Notes: generated by a model from the sequence alone, not told the origin. A stretch of 64,000 bases of DNA from Ctenosaura bakeri (GCA_948474755.1 CAOLHI010000060.1:992001-1056000), one strand, 5' to 3'. Shown: positions 11,232 through 23,559, counted from the stretch's first letter. Numbers and translations are program-made.

Positions 11232-11462
11232 ATGTGTGTGTATGTCACTTCAGATTGCCTGTTGACTTAAGATGAACCCATGAACTTCATAGGGTTTTCT
11301 TAGGCAAGCAATACTCAGAAGTGGCTTTGCCAGTTCCTTCTTTTGACATGTAGCTTACAGCACCTGGTGGTAGATGGTGGTGCCTCATTTAAGTACTAAC
11401 CCGGGCTGACTCTGGTTGGCTTCTAAGATGAGACAGCTTATGATAACTTTACGGTATTTAGA
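11232..11462 (-). mobile_element. 5S rRNA-derived SINE
   Basis: On the minus strand, the head (about 11462-11352) resembles 5S ribosomal RNA. Plus-strand landmarks are CACCTGG, AAGTACTAACCCGGGCTGAC and GGCTTCTAAGATGAGACAG, the complements of the 5S internal promoter region. The rest carries CATAGGGTTTTCTTAGGCAAG and GCCTGTTGACTTAAGATG, shared with the copy at 37.2 kb. The copy is diverged and not a functional 5S gene. Confidence 0.8.
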
Positions 11463-12708
11463 TGGAGAGACATTGCCTATAAAAATCACATGAGGTGGAA
11501 AGCAAATCCCTTTTCAGATGATGAACATAAATGAAGCTTCAGAATTTGTGTGTGAGACTGACTCAAAGCTAAGTTGAATCAGCTCAATTAAGCTGCTTTC
11601 TCAACCACCACAATGAGATCTGAACTGAATCCTTCACTTAGAGTGTGCACACACACGCATACACACACACACACACACTTAGTATGGAGACATTAGAGAA
11701 GAATCAATGCCTATTCCACAAATGTTGTGTTAATTCTGAGCTTATTTCAGAAAAAAAAACTATGAAATTTCCTGAGACCTTAATGAATTAGAAGAAAAAC
11801 ATTGGTTAGGGAGTTTCCTCCCCACTCCATTTTGTCCTCACAACAACCCTGAGAGTTACCAACTGGTCAGTCAGTTCACATCTAAGAAGGACATCATCCA
11901 GTTCTTCCAAGTTCAGGTCCAAGTACGTAATGCTATATTAGTGGAATTCAGTGTGCAGCTGGGATATAATTTAAAAGCAGAAAGAGCAATTAAAGGAGAA
12001 AAAAATACACCATCACCTTCTACAGGCCAACATCTATAAAAGTTCCTCACAGCCTGTCTCTGTTGTCATGTCTCACCCACATACACCACTGTGCAATGAG
12101 TCCCCATAGAGCAATACTGGCTTTTTGTACAGAATGCTGCAGCTGTTCACAACTTACAGAAATTCCAGCCTTCCTGCTGAGACACTGTACTGCTGAGTGA
12201 TGGCAACAAATTGCTCACTAAAGTTTTAATCTCTCTGGATCTACAAATCTGTGACTGTTATGATCGGTCACAATCACAATGAAAGAGAAACATGAAGCAT
12301 CTTCTCTAACTCAAAGTAAATCTGAAATATATCCAGGTTTAGGAAGGAGGAAGAAAGATCTTTGAAATAAGGGATTGTATAGAGATGGCAGACAGGAAGG
12401 CACTTTCTATTTCTCCAGCCATGCTACTAAGGTTGCATAAGTACAGTATAAGAAGTGTAACCTGTTCTTCTACCCTCTAAATTGTTGATTTGGGTCTTCT
12501 GTACTGCATTTGCTGAATAAACACTTTGGACACTACCATACTGGGGCAATACATTCACACAATTCCTGTTGCTTGTTGAACTTTTTTGAAACCCTGTACA
12601 AGTAGGCATTCAGTACTCCTTGCACTGGCCTAGGAAAGCCAGTATCCCTTTATTCCTGTTGTCCACTCCTCCTCACTGTAACTGAAGACTGCTCATGTCA
12701 TACTTATT
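11463..12708. other. Mostly unique sequence, no gene seen
   Basis: Contains an interrupted (AC)n run at 11647-11678. No exon or transposon recognised. Confidence 0.45.
11647..11678. repeat. (AC)n microsatellite, interrupted
   Basis: CA dinucleotides interrupted by one GCAT. Confidence 0.95.
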
Positions 12709-13390
12709 TGTTAGGGGGCTAACAAACGTCACAAAAATCCAGTTAATCAGTCATCTCTAACTGGCTTGTGTCAAGAACCAGGATCTGAACATCCTGAGAT
12801 ATCTAGACCAAGCCAGAGCTATGACACTCAGGTCTGCTATATCTCCACCTTCTCAGAGAATGCAGCAACCTTCTAAATTTTTGTCCCCCACTGGCTTTCT
12901 TTCCCAGTCTATCTACTGCTTTCCTTGAATCCCACCCTTTCAGATATAGGGCAAAGCATGGATTTATCTGTCCAATGACTGTGTCACTGGTGTTAGCATG
13001 TATTACCCAGTCCAAAGCAAAGACACTCTATTGAGAAAGCTCTTACAAAAATATAAACAATTCTTTATTTAACAAACTTTCAGGGTGAAAGGTAGTTGGT
13101 GCATTAAGAATTAGCCAATAACACAACACTTGTATATGAAAACCAGCAAAAACTTTCTTATTCTCTCTCACACACTCTCAGATGCATTTCTCTCTCTCTC
13201 TGTTTCAACTCTCAGTTCAAAACACACTGTATACTTGAACCTCAACTCTCCTTTTTGTCAGTTAAATTTTAGTTACTCACTCCCTCAGCTCTTCCCTCTG
13301 GCTAGCCTGGGTTCCATTTGCACCAGGGAATCTTCTGGGTTTCTAGGGCAGCTCCATTGCTAAGCTCCCCTCAGGGTTTGTCACAACTTG
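12709..13390 (-). mobile_element. Possible solo LTR, antisense
   Basis: The left end TGTTAGGGGGC resembles the reverse complement of an LTR 3' terminus. A reversed polyadenylation signal (TTTATT, 13064-13069) is followed by a CT/CA-rich stretch (13150-13210), the same order as in the better LTRs at 24.9 and 63.2 kb. The right boundary is uncertain and no target duplication was found. It lies directly beside the next LTR, in the same orientation. Confidence 0.4.
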
Positions 13391-13409
13391 CACCAGAAAA
13401 CATCAATGC

Positions 13410-13925
13410 TGTTACTGTAAAACATTGGTGAACCAGGGGTCCACCCACAGTCTTTTACACCTATCTTTATCAGTACTGCTGCAGGAAGGAACCAGCAAGA
13501 GATCAAAAAAAGAAGCTTGATTATGTTTTATTGGGGGAATTGCAATCACACACACAAGATCCAAACAATCACATAAGGCTAACTGAAGGAAAGGGGAGGA
13601 AAATGGATAGTGAGATTTCAAGGTGAAGTGGGTGATATTTACCAGTCCAAAAGAGCACTGATGAAGCAGCAATGTGGCTTAGATGCAAGTATAAGGAACA
13701 GTACACAGTTGGAAATCTGAGTGGCAGAGTGGCAACCAATTGGTATACTGTGAGCAATTGGTGTACTGTGAGCTGACAGGCCAAAATATGGGGTTTAAAT
13801 ACCCTGTTTCTACATGGAGGCCTGGGATGTTAATGGCTCTCCAGCCACATAAACAATGGAGTTTGCAAAGTGGACAGTGAGGTCCAGAATGAGCTAATGA
13901 TCTTCCAGGACAATCCTATTCTACA
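13410..13925 (-). mobile_element. Solo LTR, antisense (right boundary uncertain)
   Basis: Read on the minus strand it shows TTTAAA-type TATA sequence (13794-13801 on the plus strand), a T-rich region with TGTGTGTGTGATTGC, an AATAAA signal (TTTATT at 13527-13532), and an end at TACAGTAACA. That is the order of a retroviral-type LTR. Upstream of the TATA lies a perfect-order pair of 18-bp units (13737-13772). No gag, pol or env is present. The 5' end may be at about 13925, but no target duplication confirms it. Confidence 0.6.
13737..13772. repeat. Two 18-bp tandem units in LTR U3
   Basis: CAATTGGTATACTGTGAG is followed directly by the same unit with one substitution. The site is on the promoter side of the LTR's TATA-like sequence, where enhancer repeats often lie. 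Confidence 0.8.
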
Positions 13926-15352
13926 AGGACCAAAGATAAATTTAGAGTGAGAAGAAAAAGTCCCATAGAAGCCAGTTTAGATCATTTTACCTTGCTCTAA
14001 AAACAAAACCAGTGGTTTGGTTCAGATGAGTTATCAGTTCAGACTCTCATTTACATGGCAGTGATTTGGAATTTACTCTTGCAGCGATCCATGCATGTAA
14101 TATAATTTGTATGGCACAGATTATCAAGCAAGGACTGTTATGTATACCACACTCTGATCAACAAGTACTTTACTCTCAAAAATAAAGAAATGTGAGTGCC
14201 AAAAACATAGTTTGGGGCATTGTACCTTCTGATTTCTGCCTGGAGTGTCTTTATCATCTAATGCTTCCAAAAACTGATGAAGAAGAAGGCATATAATTCA
14301 TCGTGCTAAATGGAACATAGTAACAAACAGTAAAACAAACATTAACTGTTGCACTTATTCCTGTTTGGCTTTAGGGGGATAATAAAGCTGTTTTTTTGTT
14401 TTGTTTTCCAATCTGTACATGTATATTAGAATGTAAAGTAGAATACAAATGAACTGAAGGTAATGAATAAACAGTATCAAAATTTGTATGTTCAATTTTG
14501 AGATTAATTTTGGAAGTTCTCCATAGGAAAATTAAATCTAGGAGAAATAGAATACAGGACAGAGTGAACTGAAGAACAATAACAGAAGAGAAGAAATTCT
14601 CTAGTGCCTACTTTGGAGCTTAAAATAAAAGATGCATCCTATAGATTGTGTGTGTGTGCATGTGTGTGGGCTTGCCTCGATATCTTGCTTTTCAGAATCA
14701 TTCCCATTTCATAAATTCTAAGCAGACTCAGTTGAAGTAATTCTCTGAATCTGAGAGTATGCATATGCCTTTCATAAAATTATCTAGAATTCTGGGAGGA
14801 ATTCTGCTGTGTGTGCATAGTAAAGCTGTGTGCATGTAGACGCAATGCACCCTAAAACTGTAAAACACAATTTTACTGTCCTTTAATAGTAATTTATTTA
14901 AAGCTCATCACAGGTAAGAGATGTTTGAAAGAGTATATTTTGTTTGATTAAACCATATGTCATGAATGTGGACCTTTTCCCTTGCACTATAATTATCCTG
15001 CAATCTTTTGAAACTCTCTGCTGATACTTTGTACTATCTTAATTATTTTTTAACATTGTCTAATGTTGGTTATATGGAATACATACATATTATTCTTATC
15101 TCTTTGTCTTATTTCACTGCAGTCCAGATATATAGCTAGCAGGTCTAAATTCAGCTTTTCTAGTAGCATGATATATTGTTTATTGTTTTGGAACTGTCTG
15201 ATGGACAATTTATCAAAATTTACTTCTATGATCTAATACATGAAGTACAATGTATGAATGAAATATTAATATTCTCCATGTACTTTACATGAAATAAATA
15301 GTATTCCCTAGATATGTTGAATCTCTTGCTGGTATTTCTGGCAACAGGAATG

Positions 15353-15374
15353 ACAACAACAACAACAACAACAA
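15353..15374. repeat. (AAC)n microsatellite
   Basis: About seven AAC units; could be the tail of a lost SINE, but no body is recognised. Confidence 0.9.
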
Positions 15375-15626
15375 TGACATTATGTTGGTGGTATGAGAGG
15401 ACTCAAGTAATGCATAAAATATACGAGCAATATTATCTGACATTAATGGGGACATACTGTAATTGAAGAAGAATTTCAGAGATTTCATATTTTACATTTA
15501 TTTTATACAATACAATTTCTAAAGAAACAGGCCTGAAACTCTGCTTATATACCATAATAGATGTTGCACTATTGCTGATAGTCTTAGGCCTTTTATTCTA
15601 TTGCATTAGGATATTTTATCTTTTTT

Positions 15627-15651
15627 AAAAAGAAAAGAAAAGAAAAGAAAA
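15627..15651. repeat. (AAAAG)n microsatellite
   Basis: Four to five AAAAG units after a T run. Confidence 0.9.
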
Positions 15652-16070
15652 TGAGATATTTTAGAACTGTACAATGGTTAGCCTTGTATGATTCAGTTAT
15701 GATCAGAGTTATACATATGTTTTTTAAATTGTTAGAAATGCTGCCAAACCCAGGTCTGATCCTCCATTATGGAAGCAAATTTTATCCTTGACATCATTGT
15801 ATTATGAATTTTTTTTCTTCCTCCATAAGTTAATTGTGCTATAAGCAGAAGCAAGAAAAAGCAAAAGGCAATGTCAATAGTACATAGAATATATTTACTG
15901 TGCGTCAGCCAAAGGGCAGAATTGATACAGAGATATCATTTTGAGTTAAAGCACCGTATTGTTATTATAAGTGTTTATCTGACACTTTTTGAGATTTCAG
16001 AGATTTTACATTTCTCTTGCCTGAGAAATTCTTACAAAAATCAGTATTATTAAGCAGAATGGGGAGCTGA

Positions 16071-17099
16071 GGCTATTTCCACACTGCACTATCATAGTGC
16101 AATTATTCCTCTTTCAACATCCTATGGCATCCTGGGGTTTGCAGTTTAGGAAGAGGCATTTAGAATTCTCAGCCAGAGAGCTCTGTTACCCCATGAGCCT
16201 ACCCCTTTCCCAGGAAGAATAATTTCATATTAAAAATACATGCAAGCCAGAGGTAAGCAGGTTGGCACATTGACAATCAGACAGACAATAGATCAAAGAC
16301 TCGAAACTTCCTCCTGTCACGTCTCCATAGGAAACCTCAGAAAGGCACGTAGGCACAGGTAATGGGTCATCAGCACAACAATACATTGGGGAGATTGCTT
16401 GATTCCCCCTCTCCCCCATACAGCCATCAGGCAAATATCACATGGATATCATGCAGCCATCAGGCGACTATCACACCTGTATAGTTTGGCCATTGTTCTT
16501 TCCAGGAAAAGCATCTGCCCCCAGGACATGTTCTGCCCTATAACTAGACCCTGTTTTATTCTCCATTTTTGGGGTTCTCCCAGACTTGACATGTAGGTAG
16601 TCATTCTGTCAATTAAAGCTCCCCTCAGCCGCTCTTTTAAGCTGAGTTTGCTCTCCGCTTTTCTTTTCCCAGTTGAAGACTTCTGGATTGGTACAGTATC
16701 ACCCCAAATCCCTATGTCTCTCTTAATTTTCACCTCTTTCTAATTTCTATAGCATCTTGTATGATTGTGTGAGTGAGTGCAACAAGAGTGACTGTATGGA
16801 TTTTGATACTTTTTCCAACAAAATACTGAAATTTGAACAGTGTGCCTGATTCTCCGTGATCTAACTCCGTGAAGCTGGGCTCAAGATCCCTTAATTACCT
16901 ACCCTCTTGGCATCGCTACAGCAGTGTTCATAGCTAATTTCCCCCACAAGTTATAATTTTGACAAGCATCGGGACGCCCCCCCCCCGAGGGCCCAGCAAG
17001 CAAGGTAACAGCGCTTTGACCTCAGTCAACTACATACCCCAGAATTCCACAAGATTTTGAATATGGAATAATTGTTATAGGTGTAGTGCGGAAAAGGCC
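16071..17099. mobile_element. Family B element, copy 3, split by an LTR
   Basis: The left half (16071-16183) runs from GGCTATTTCCACAC through the usual family B sequence to CCAGAGAGCTC. The right half (17011-17099) resumes with GCGCTTTGACCTCAG and ends in GTGCGGAAAAGGCC. Other copies read continuously through this point (GAGAGCTCTTTGGCCTCAG at 56.1 kb), so the sequence between is a later insertion, the LTR described next. Confidence 0.9.
16184..17010 (+). mobile_element. Solo LTR nested in a family B element
   Basis: The 827-bp insert starts TGTTACC and ends GGTAACA, a perfect 7-bp terminal inverted repeat of LTR type (TG...CA). It is bounded by GCTC (16180-16183) and GCGC (17011-17014), a 4-bp target duplication with one change. 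Its order of motifs parallels the antisense LTRs at 24.9 and 63.2 kb, which fixes the orientation as plus. The polyadenylation signal is degenerate (AACAAA near 16820). No internal retroviral genes remain. Confidence 0.85.
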
Positions 17100-18440
17100 T
17101 TTGTACAATTTTGACCATACTTATCACTCACTGGCAAAAATTAAATTCTAGGTTTATAGTTTATGTGGAGAAAATTCCAGGTGAAGGGAGGGTACTTTAA
17201 AAGAACAAAGTGAGCTCGTTTGAAGGAATTAGTAAAAAAAATGTGTTTGAACACTGACAACATCCATATTATGCTCTGGAAACCCCATGGTCTGCCTGCG
17301 GTAATGCATGAAATAACAAGTCAAACAATGTTAATAATGATGATGAATGAATTACACAATTTCAGTTATCCCTTGCTTAACATATTTATTTTCTAATTTC
17401 TAACATTTAGAATTATCTAATTATTTTTCAAAACTAATTTTCTAAGCTCCCATTACTATAATGCATTGCACCTGAGTCTGTCTTAGCTGAGTGCAGGAAG
17501 ACTTCAGTTTGGACAAAATGTAGTGTCGTTTGTGCCCTTTCTCAGGCCTGTTTTGATCACTGTAATTTCCAAGACAAATTAAAAGTAGGGCTTTTGACCT
17601 ATTAAGGCAGAGGTGGGGAAAATGATTCACAGAAACACTTCTGTCAATGGAGAAAATATGTTCAAAATCATACATTAAGGGTAAAAAATGTGTACATTAG
17701 GAAGTGTGTCCCCAAATGTGTGACAATTTCCATGCTCTGGACAACAGGGAGGTTTTCAACCATGAGTTTAGAACCTTATTCCTTTAAAAATAACTAGTTA
17801 TTCATTGCAATTTTTGTAAAGTAACACATTGGTGTTATTCATTTCAGTGCTGAAAAACTTATTCATTGCATTAATAATTTCACTGTTTGTAAGTTCTCAA
17901 ATCTTTCACATTTTGTTTACAGAAAAAAAATAATGCTTTATGAGAGAATGATATAAAACTTGAAAAACTCGTATCAAATGCCTCTTAACAAGACTGTTAA
18001 GAGTAACTTCTTCAAAGCAGTTAGAAAATGATCCTACTTTGCTCTCACTTATTTAGTCACTTTCGAAATGCAATTTTATTGTGCCCTTCCTCCTCCACAT
18101 GACTGGGTCCAGGTAACAATGGTTTTGTATATCAGTATTTTGAAGCTGTGTTACTCCATGACATGGAATTTAAAAAGGATGAAAATGCTTATTGGGATCT
18201 TTGACAATAAAGCAGACAGATTCCAATACCTGCAGGTGGGCTGTACTTATAAAAATGACTCAAGGAAACAGTGTGGTCAAGGGTAGGTTATTTATAAGGC
18301 AGGAAAACAGTTTTCCAGTCCAGAGGACAGTGGTTTGTTTTCCTTAATGTCTACCCACAGACATAATCTGCAACAGTCCTCCTGTTTTCACATGTTTCAT
18401 AGCCAGACTGAACATTCAAGCAAGAACATGTATTTGTATT

Positions 18441-18483
18441 TGTGTGTGTGTGTGTTCATGTGTGTGTGTGTGTGTGTGTGTGT
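18441..18483. repeat. (TG)n microsatellite, interrupted
   Basis: TG dinucleotides with one TTCA interruption. Confidence 0.97.
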
Positions 18484-19063
18484 ATGGAGACAGAGAGTAT
18501 GCTCTTAAGCAAATAAAGAATGACATGTATACATTTTGCAAACATCTCACAAACATCTTTTTAAGGAGCTCTCTGTTTAAGAATATCAAAGAATTCAGAG
18601 CTGTTTTTTTTGCCATCCGTCACATTTCATTCAGACATTTGGTTTCTTTCATTCTTTTCTTTTGAGTGATACATTGGAAGAAAGGGAATAGAGGGCCTTC
18701 TTTTTCAGAAAAAGTCAAAACAAAGGCATCATCTGGAGACAGGTAAAACACACTGCTTTAAAGTCAACCTAACCCATCTTCTTGCTGCACAATGTTAACA
18801 TGACATTTATAAAACAAGTGGAGGAGATGCAGAAAGCAAAAGTGATGTTATTCTTTTTGTCTTATTGTCACAAAATAAGCCACTTCCTGAAAGTTAGGCA
18901 GCTGAGGACAAATGCAATCTTGTTGCTTTAACCTTTCTTTCTCTCTCTTTCCCTTCTTGAGAATGGTGAAATAGGGAAAAACAGAAAATGCAACATTTAA
19001 AGGTCAGCTTTGCATCACTGATGGAGATGCCTGTGGAACAACTCCTCTCTTTCAGAATGTGCC

Positions 19064-19082
19064 AAAAAAAAAAAAAAAAAAA
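19064..19082. repeat. Poly-A run
   Basis: Nineteen consecutive A. No retroelement body is recognised upstream. Confidence 0.9.
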
Positions 19083-19275
19083 TAAACTGCTTTAGTTTTG
19101 GAGCAGATGGCATTTTTGTATTTATGGTGGGGGCAGCAATTGTGAGATGTTAGTAAAAGTGCTGGTGCTGTACTTCTTTTCATTTGTCACATGGAACTCT
19201 CTGCATTTACAACAAATGAGTAGTGCTTATTCCTGAGTTAATTCAGAGTAGAAAAGCAAGGAGCAAACACACACT

Positions 19276-19691
19276 GCCCTTTCCACACCGGCCTATTAAA
19301 ACGGTGCAGAGCAACCTCTAACGGAGGCCTTCTGCACCGTGGAGTAGACTGAGGCGGACTACTTTTCGTAGTTCCACACCTCAGTCCGTTCCGGAGCAAT
19401 TGGAACTGGTTGCGCAGTGTGCTTTTTAGAAACCTCTTTTAAGAGGTTTTTAAAAAGCACAGAGCGCGCGACCCCATGTCACTCAGTCACCGTGCTCACG
19501 GGGGCTTTAGGCTGGCAAACTTCTCTGGTTGGTGGGGAGCCTCTACCAACTGGAAGCCACCATTTTGGATGCTGGAGCAGTGTGGAGCAATGAGCTCACA
19601 CTGCTCCTCGTCCCGATGGACTCGCCTGGACGTTGAAGAAGGCCGGTGAGTCCTGTTTTTGCGCGGTTCCTTTCCCACGTGCAGAAAGGGC
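19276..19691. mobile_element. Family D hairpin-chain DNA element
   Basis: Ends are GCCCTTTCCACACC on the left and GTGCAGAAAGGGC on the right, flanked by CACT on both sides (19272-19275 and 19692-19695). The interior is CpG-rich compared with its surroundings and is built of successive hairpins: arms 19302-19309/19332-19339, 19349-19354/19379-19384, a near-perfect pair 19418-19438/19441-19461, and 19575-19584/19597-19606. No coding capacity. I know of no named family from sequence alone. Confidence 0.75.
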
Positions 19692-19856
19692 CACTGTCTC
19701 AGAAGTGAGCATGTAGAATTTCAGCAGCAACCACTTTCCAAGAGAAAAGATTAGTGTTTTTCTTTTTTATTGGCTAGGATCCACTATGATTTTTACACTG
19801 GCAGAGCATCTTCCATGAACAGAAACAGGAACCCTTTTAAAAATACACAATTTATA

Positions 19857-20049
19857 GAACTATGATTCATCTTTAACTGCATGACTGCATCCTATAGAAT
19901 CCTTGAGTTTGAGCTTGGTGAGGCACTAGAGTTTTCTCATTAAGAATTCTAAGTGTCCCTCCCCAACTTGCAGATCTCTGGATTGCATAGGACAGACTGT
20001 GGCAGCTAAAGTGGAACTATAGTGCTATGTATGCAGTGTGCAAAGGCCC
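19857..20049. mobile_element. Diverged family B-like element
   Basis: The right part reads GTGGAACTATAGTGCTATG and ends GCAGTGTGCAAAGGCCC. The middle keeps the AGAATTCTAAGTGTCCCTCCC block typical of family B. The left end is weak. It is probably an old copy or a sister subfamily. Confidence 0.5.
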
Positions 20050-22089
20050 CAGGAGAGAGTGATGCCCCATTCTTCTTCAGGCTTGCCCCATGAACTGTCA
20101 AAACCTCTGGAGCAGGTAGTTAGGTGCTGTAGCAGAAGGACAAAGCAAGAAATTCTTATCATGTTAATGGTCAGGCACTGATAAAGTGCTATATTTAGAC
20201 CATATATAAGTGCTGCACTTTCCTTTAGTACAGTGGTAGTGATGGGAATTTGTGGATTTGAATGCCTGAATAAGAAAATGGGGGCTACAATTTTTTGTCA
20301 ACATCAAACTTCTGTACATTTTTGAGAAATGTTGAAACTGATATGATGAGCCATAGGTATTCACTTTATTATTATTTCCTTATTCAAATGAGTGATAATT
20401 TAGTAGTGATTCAGTCGTTGAAGGGACACAAAGATAGGACTCTTCATGTGGAAGCATGAACAAAGAAGAATAGCCATTAATGTTGCATATGCACTAAACT
20501 CATGTTCTCTTTTGTACAGCCATTCTAAGTGTAAAAGGAGAATGTTACTATACGTGGGTGGTTAAAAATACCCATTGCATGTCTCCTGTTTCAGTTTTTA
20601 TAATGAAAGAAGTAATTAGTTTTATCATCCCCCTCAAAAAAAAGACTAAAGCAATTACTGTGACTATTACTTTTATAAAATAAATTACCTGCCAATATCA
20701 ATTGCAAAATTAAAAATATATTTAATTAATACTATCATTAAGTTAAAAAGTAAGTAAATTAAGTGAAAACCCTTGAACTTGTTGTGATTCTGTGCTAAGA
20801 AAAAAAAACCTGCCATTTTGACAGGTGGTGTTATGCTGGAGGCAATTGCATTTACATTGCACAAACCACTGATGGATGGAAGCTGAGTATCTCTTTGGAC
20901 ATTGCCAGAAGACACTGAACCCTGAAGAATCTAATGTCAAAAGCTGTGGCTTTCACATTGTACATCAATGTCCTCAAATATAGTACTTCATGTTTCTTTT
21001 GGAACAGAACGGCAGCTATACAGTTATGTAACCAAAAGAAAAAGACTATACTTAGTACACAAAGTGGTTCTATTTTGGCTCAAAATGTCAGGAAGGAGTA
21101 TTGCATTCACACTATTTGCCCACCTTTTGTACCTCTAGTATGAGTTCAGTGGCAGCAGTGATCAACTGGATGGTTGGTTCCTACAGAATCATTTTTATTT
21201 GACACACGTTCTATCTTGTCATGACATGGCACCATTATCAGGTGACTTGTGGAGAAAGAATGGCAACCCACATTACTGGCTATCATTTTGTCTTTGAATT
21301 CTCTTGGGCAAGATATTACATGATGATGTAGAGTTGTTCCCACAGAACTTGTGGGACATAGAAAAGGCAGCTGCTAATACCATTCCATATAGTGGTGATG
21401 CCTACATCCGTTCTATTGCCCTCACATTCCTTAAAAATCATTACAATATCTCCTTTTTACTCACTTGCAAATGGAATGGTGAAGTTGGACAGGGTATTTC
21501 AATTTTTTAGTACATTATCATTTAATTGGTTAATTAAATTTTCCATCAAGGATGGCAAATCACTACATACATTGGCATTAAATAAGACATTAAATAAGCA
21601 TTAACTAGCAAAACACACCAGCATTTTGAAATATTTAGTAGCAATTTACAGCATAAACATATTGGCACCATATTAATAATTAGGCTCTCATTGTTAGGTT
21701 TTCTTGCCAATTGCAGAACCCCAGTCCATTCTGAATGTCCCTACCAGACTATTACAATTAAGCATACACCAACATTGCAAATGGGGCAAGTAAAGGAAAG
21801 CAGAATGTAAATATACAACACAGCACCAAAATGTATGAAATATGTTAATAACTTTAATACCCAAAGCTTATACATTTGATATTACATAAGGGCAAAGATC
21901 AGCCACTGGACAGAGAAAGTTCTGGGTGACAATTTTCTCCCCAGTTGAGTTGTTGGGAGCAACAGTGAATGGTAGAGTTACATAGGGATCCAACATAGCA
22001 GTGACAAATTTCCAACTGTATCCTGGGTGATGTTGTAGTCTTGGGGGGTGGAGGTAGCTGTGCTGCTTTATGAGGGACAGGAAGAATAT
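20050..22089. other. Unique sequence, no gene seen
   Basis: Several 65-76-codon frames lie on both strands, none with a recognisable domain. I cannot exclude a conserved non-coding element. Confidence 0.45.
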
Positions 22090-22435
22090 TCAACAATGAT
22101 GAAAATGGTGTTTTTCAAGTGTTAAGAACCCCTGATAAAAAGAATCCTGAACTGATGAGAAACTTCACAGTTTGGGACTTATTCTACAACACAAAATTTG
22201 CACATGATTGTTTTGTTCAGAAAACAGCAATGCTGTTCCCTGTGCAGACAGTGTTGTTTTCTGCACAAAAAGACAACATATGAATTCTGTGCAGAATAAG
22301 TCTTGACCTGTGAAAAGTCTTTGAAAACTATTCCCAACTCTAGACAAACTCACAACAAACTTTTGCAATGAGAACAAACGAGCAAAATTACTTGTTGTTC
22401 TCTTTAAGAAACAAATTAGCACAGAATTGTATCCC
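22090..22435. repeat. Family C repeat, copy 2
   Basis: Colinear with the copy at 58.0-58.6 kb: CTGATGAGAAACTTCACAG, then ACAAAATTTGCACATG, then iterated TTTTCTGCACAAAA-like units, then GTGCAGAATAAGTC, and finally GAGCAAAATTACTTGTTG. The element has many short near-palindromes of the type TTTCTGTGCAGAAA. Class unknown. Confidence 0.7.
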
Positions 22436-22766
22436 TAAATACACCAACCACCCATTTTCCCCGTTCATTGGTGTGAGACAACATGAAGTTGTTTGCGTAA
22501 AGGTGTACTGTATACCCCTTTTGCAAGGATGTTAAGGGTGAAACCACTAGTTATCTGCTTTAATGCCCCAGTTGGATCTCTGGTCAATACACGGATCTTT
22601 GGGAACAATATAATCATTAATATTAGTAGCATTAGCCTCCATATATTACATATAGCATATAGGTCAGCTTGTCCATCAAAGCTTCCAAACATCTGCTACT
22701 ACTTTCAAAACATGCTAAAGCTTTGATGTCACAGGAAGTGGGACCACCAACCCTCTGCACTGCCAG

Positions 22767-22823
22767 CAGCAGCTGCAAACAGGAAAAATGGGTTACTTGA
22801 CAGCAGCTGCAAACAGGAAAAAT
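22767..22823. repeat. Two-unit tandem repeat of 34 bp
   Basis: CAGCAGCTGCAAACAGGAAA occurs at 22767 and again at 22801. The sequences between are short and not matched further. Confidence 0.85.
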
Positions 22824-23427
22824 AAATAGACTTCAGTCCTTAAGAATACACACACACACGTCTGAACAAAATGGAATGACTAGGCTTCCAAGGTAGGCTG
22901 ACTGTAAAAACCAGGTGTTACTGGGTTTATTCTCAAAAAGTTAGTAAAACATAATGAAATACATGTAGATGCCTACCAAATCAGAGTGGGCTAGAAATGT
23001 TTGAAAGAAATTAGCTTCCTGAATGCAGCTTTTCCTCCCAATGGAGGAAAAAATAATGGACACCCCCTCCCCATATTCTGAAGTAGTATTGCCAAGGTAT
23101 ACCTCATTGGTTCTTTGAAAGCATTGCCTCATTGAAAATTAGGTCTTCGTTTTCCACACTAAAACTGAGGTCATCATTTATGGTGGAACATAGGACCATC
23201 GTCTCACGTTTGCATCCCCAGCCAGTGAAGCTGTCTGACACCAACTCTGTGACAAGAACATGAAAACAGGGAAATGTCTTGAGTGTTGCTGCTTGCACAG
23301 CAGGGAATGAAGTAACATAATAAAATTACCTGTAAGATACTTTTAAGAACAGTCCTGTTGGATCAAAGGAAGGGTCCACCTAGTTCACCAAGATGGTTTT
23401 ATGAAGTTCACAAGAATGACTAGAACC

Positions 23428-23478
23428 CATGGTATGTTGGCTGAAATGTTCTGTGAGTTGTAATCCAAAGAAAATCCC
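23428..23478. repeat. Fragment of a dispersed 'GTTGTAATCC' repeat
   Basis: ATGTTGGCTGAAATGTTCTG followed by GAGTTGTAATCCAAAGAAAA resembles a palindromic repeat common in reptile genomes (GGCTGGG...GTTGTAGTCC motif), also glimpsed at 45.86 and 36.86 kb. Only a fragment is present. Confidence 0.35.
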
Positions 23479-23559
23479 TAATTTTTGTAACATGATTGGT
23501 TACAAGAAACATATGTCTCTGAATGTGGCCACATAGTAAGGATTTAAGCAGTAGTGGAG

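Larger units (their letters stand above)
13926..16070. other. Unique AT-rich sequence with small simple repeats
   Basis: No exon recognised. Contains an (AAC)n run at 15353-15374 and an (AAAAG)n run at 15627-15651. Frames of 60-70 codons show no domain. Confidence 0.45.
17100..19275. other. Unique sequence, no gene seen
   Basis: No exon or transposon recognised. It holds a (TG)n run at 18441-18483 and a poly-A run at 19064-19082. Two opposed frames at 18416-18665 are by-products of the TG repeat. Confidence 0.45.

Noticed and set aside
16071..17099. A 1-kb autonomous parent of family B
   Set aside because: The extra 827 bp has LTR ends and its own 4-bp flanking duplication, so it is a nested insertion and not a transposase-bearing interior.
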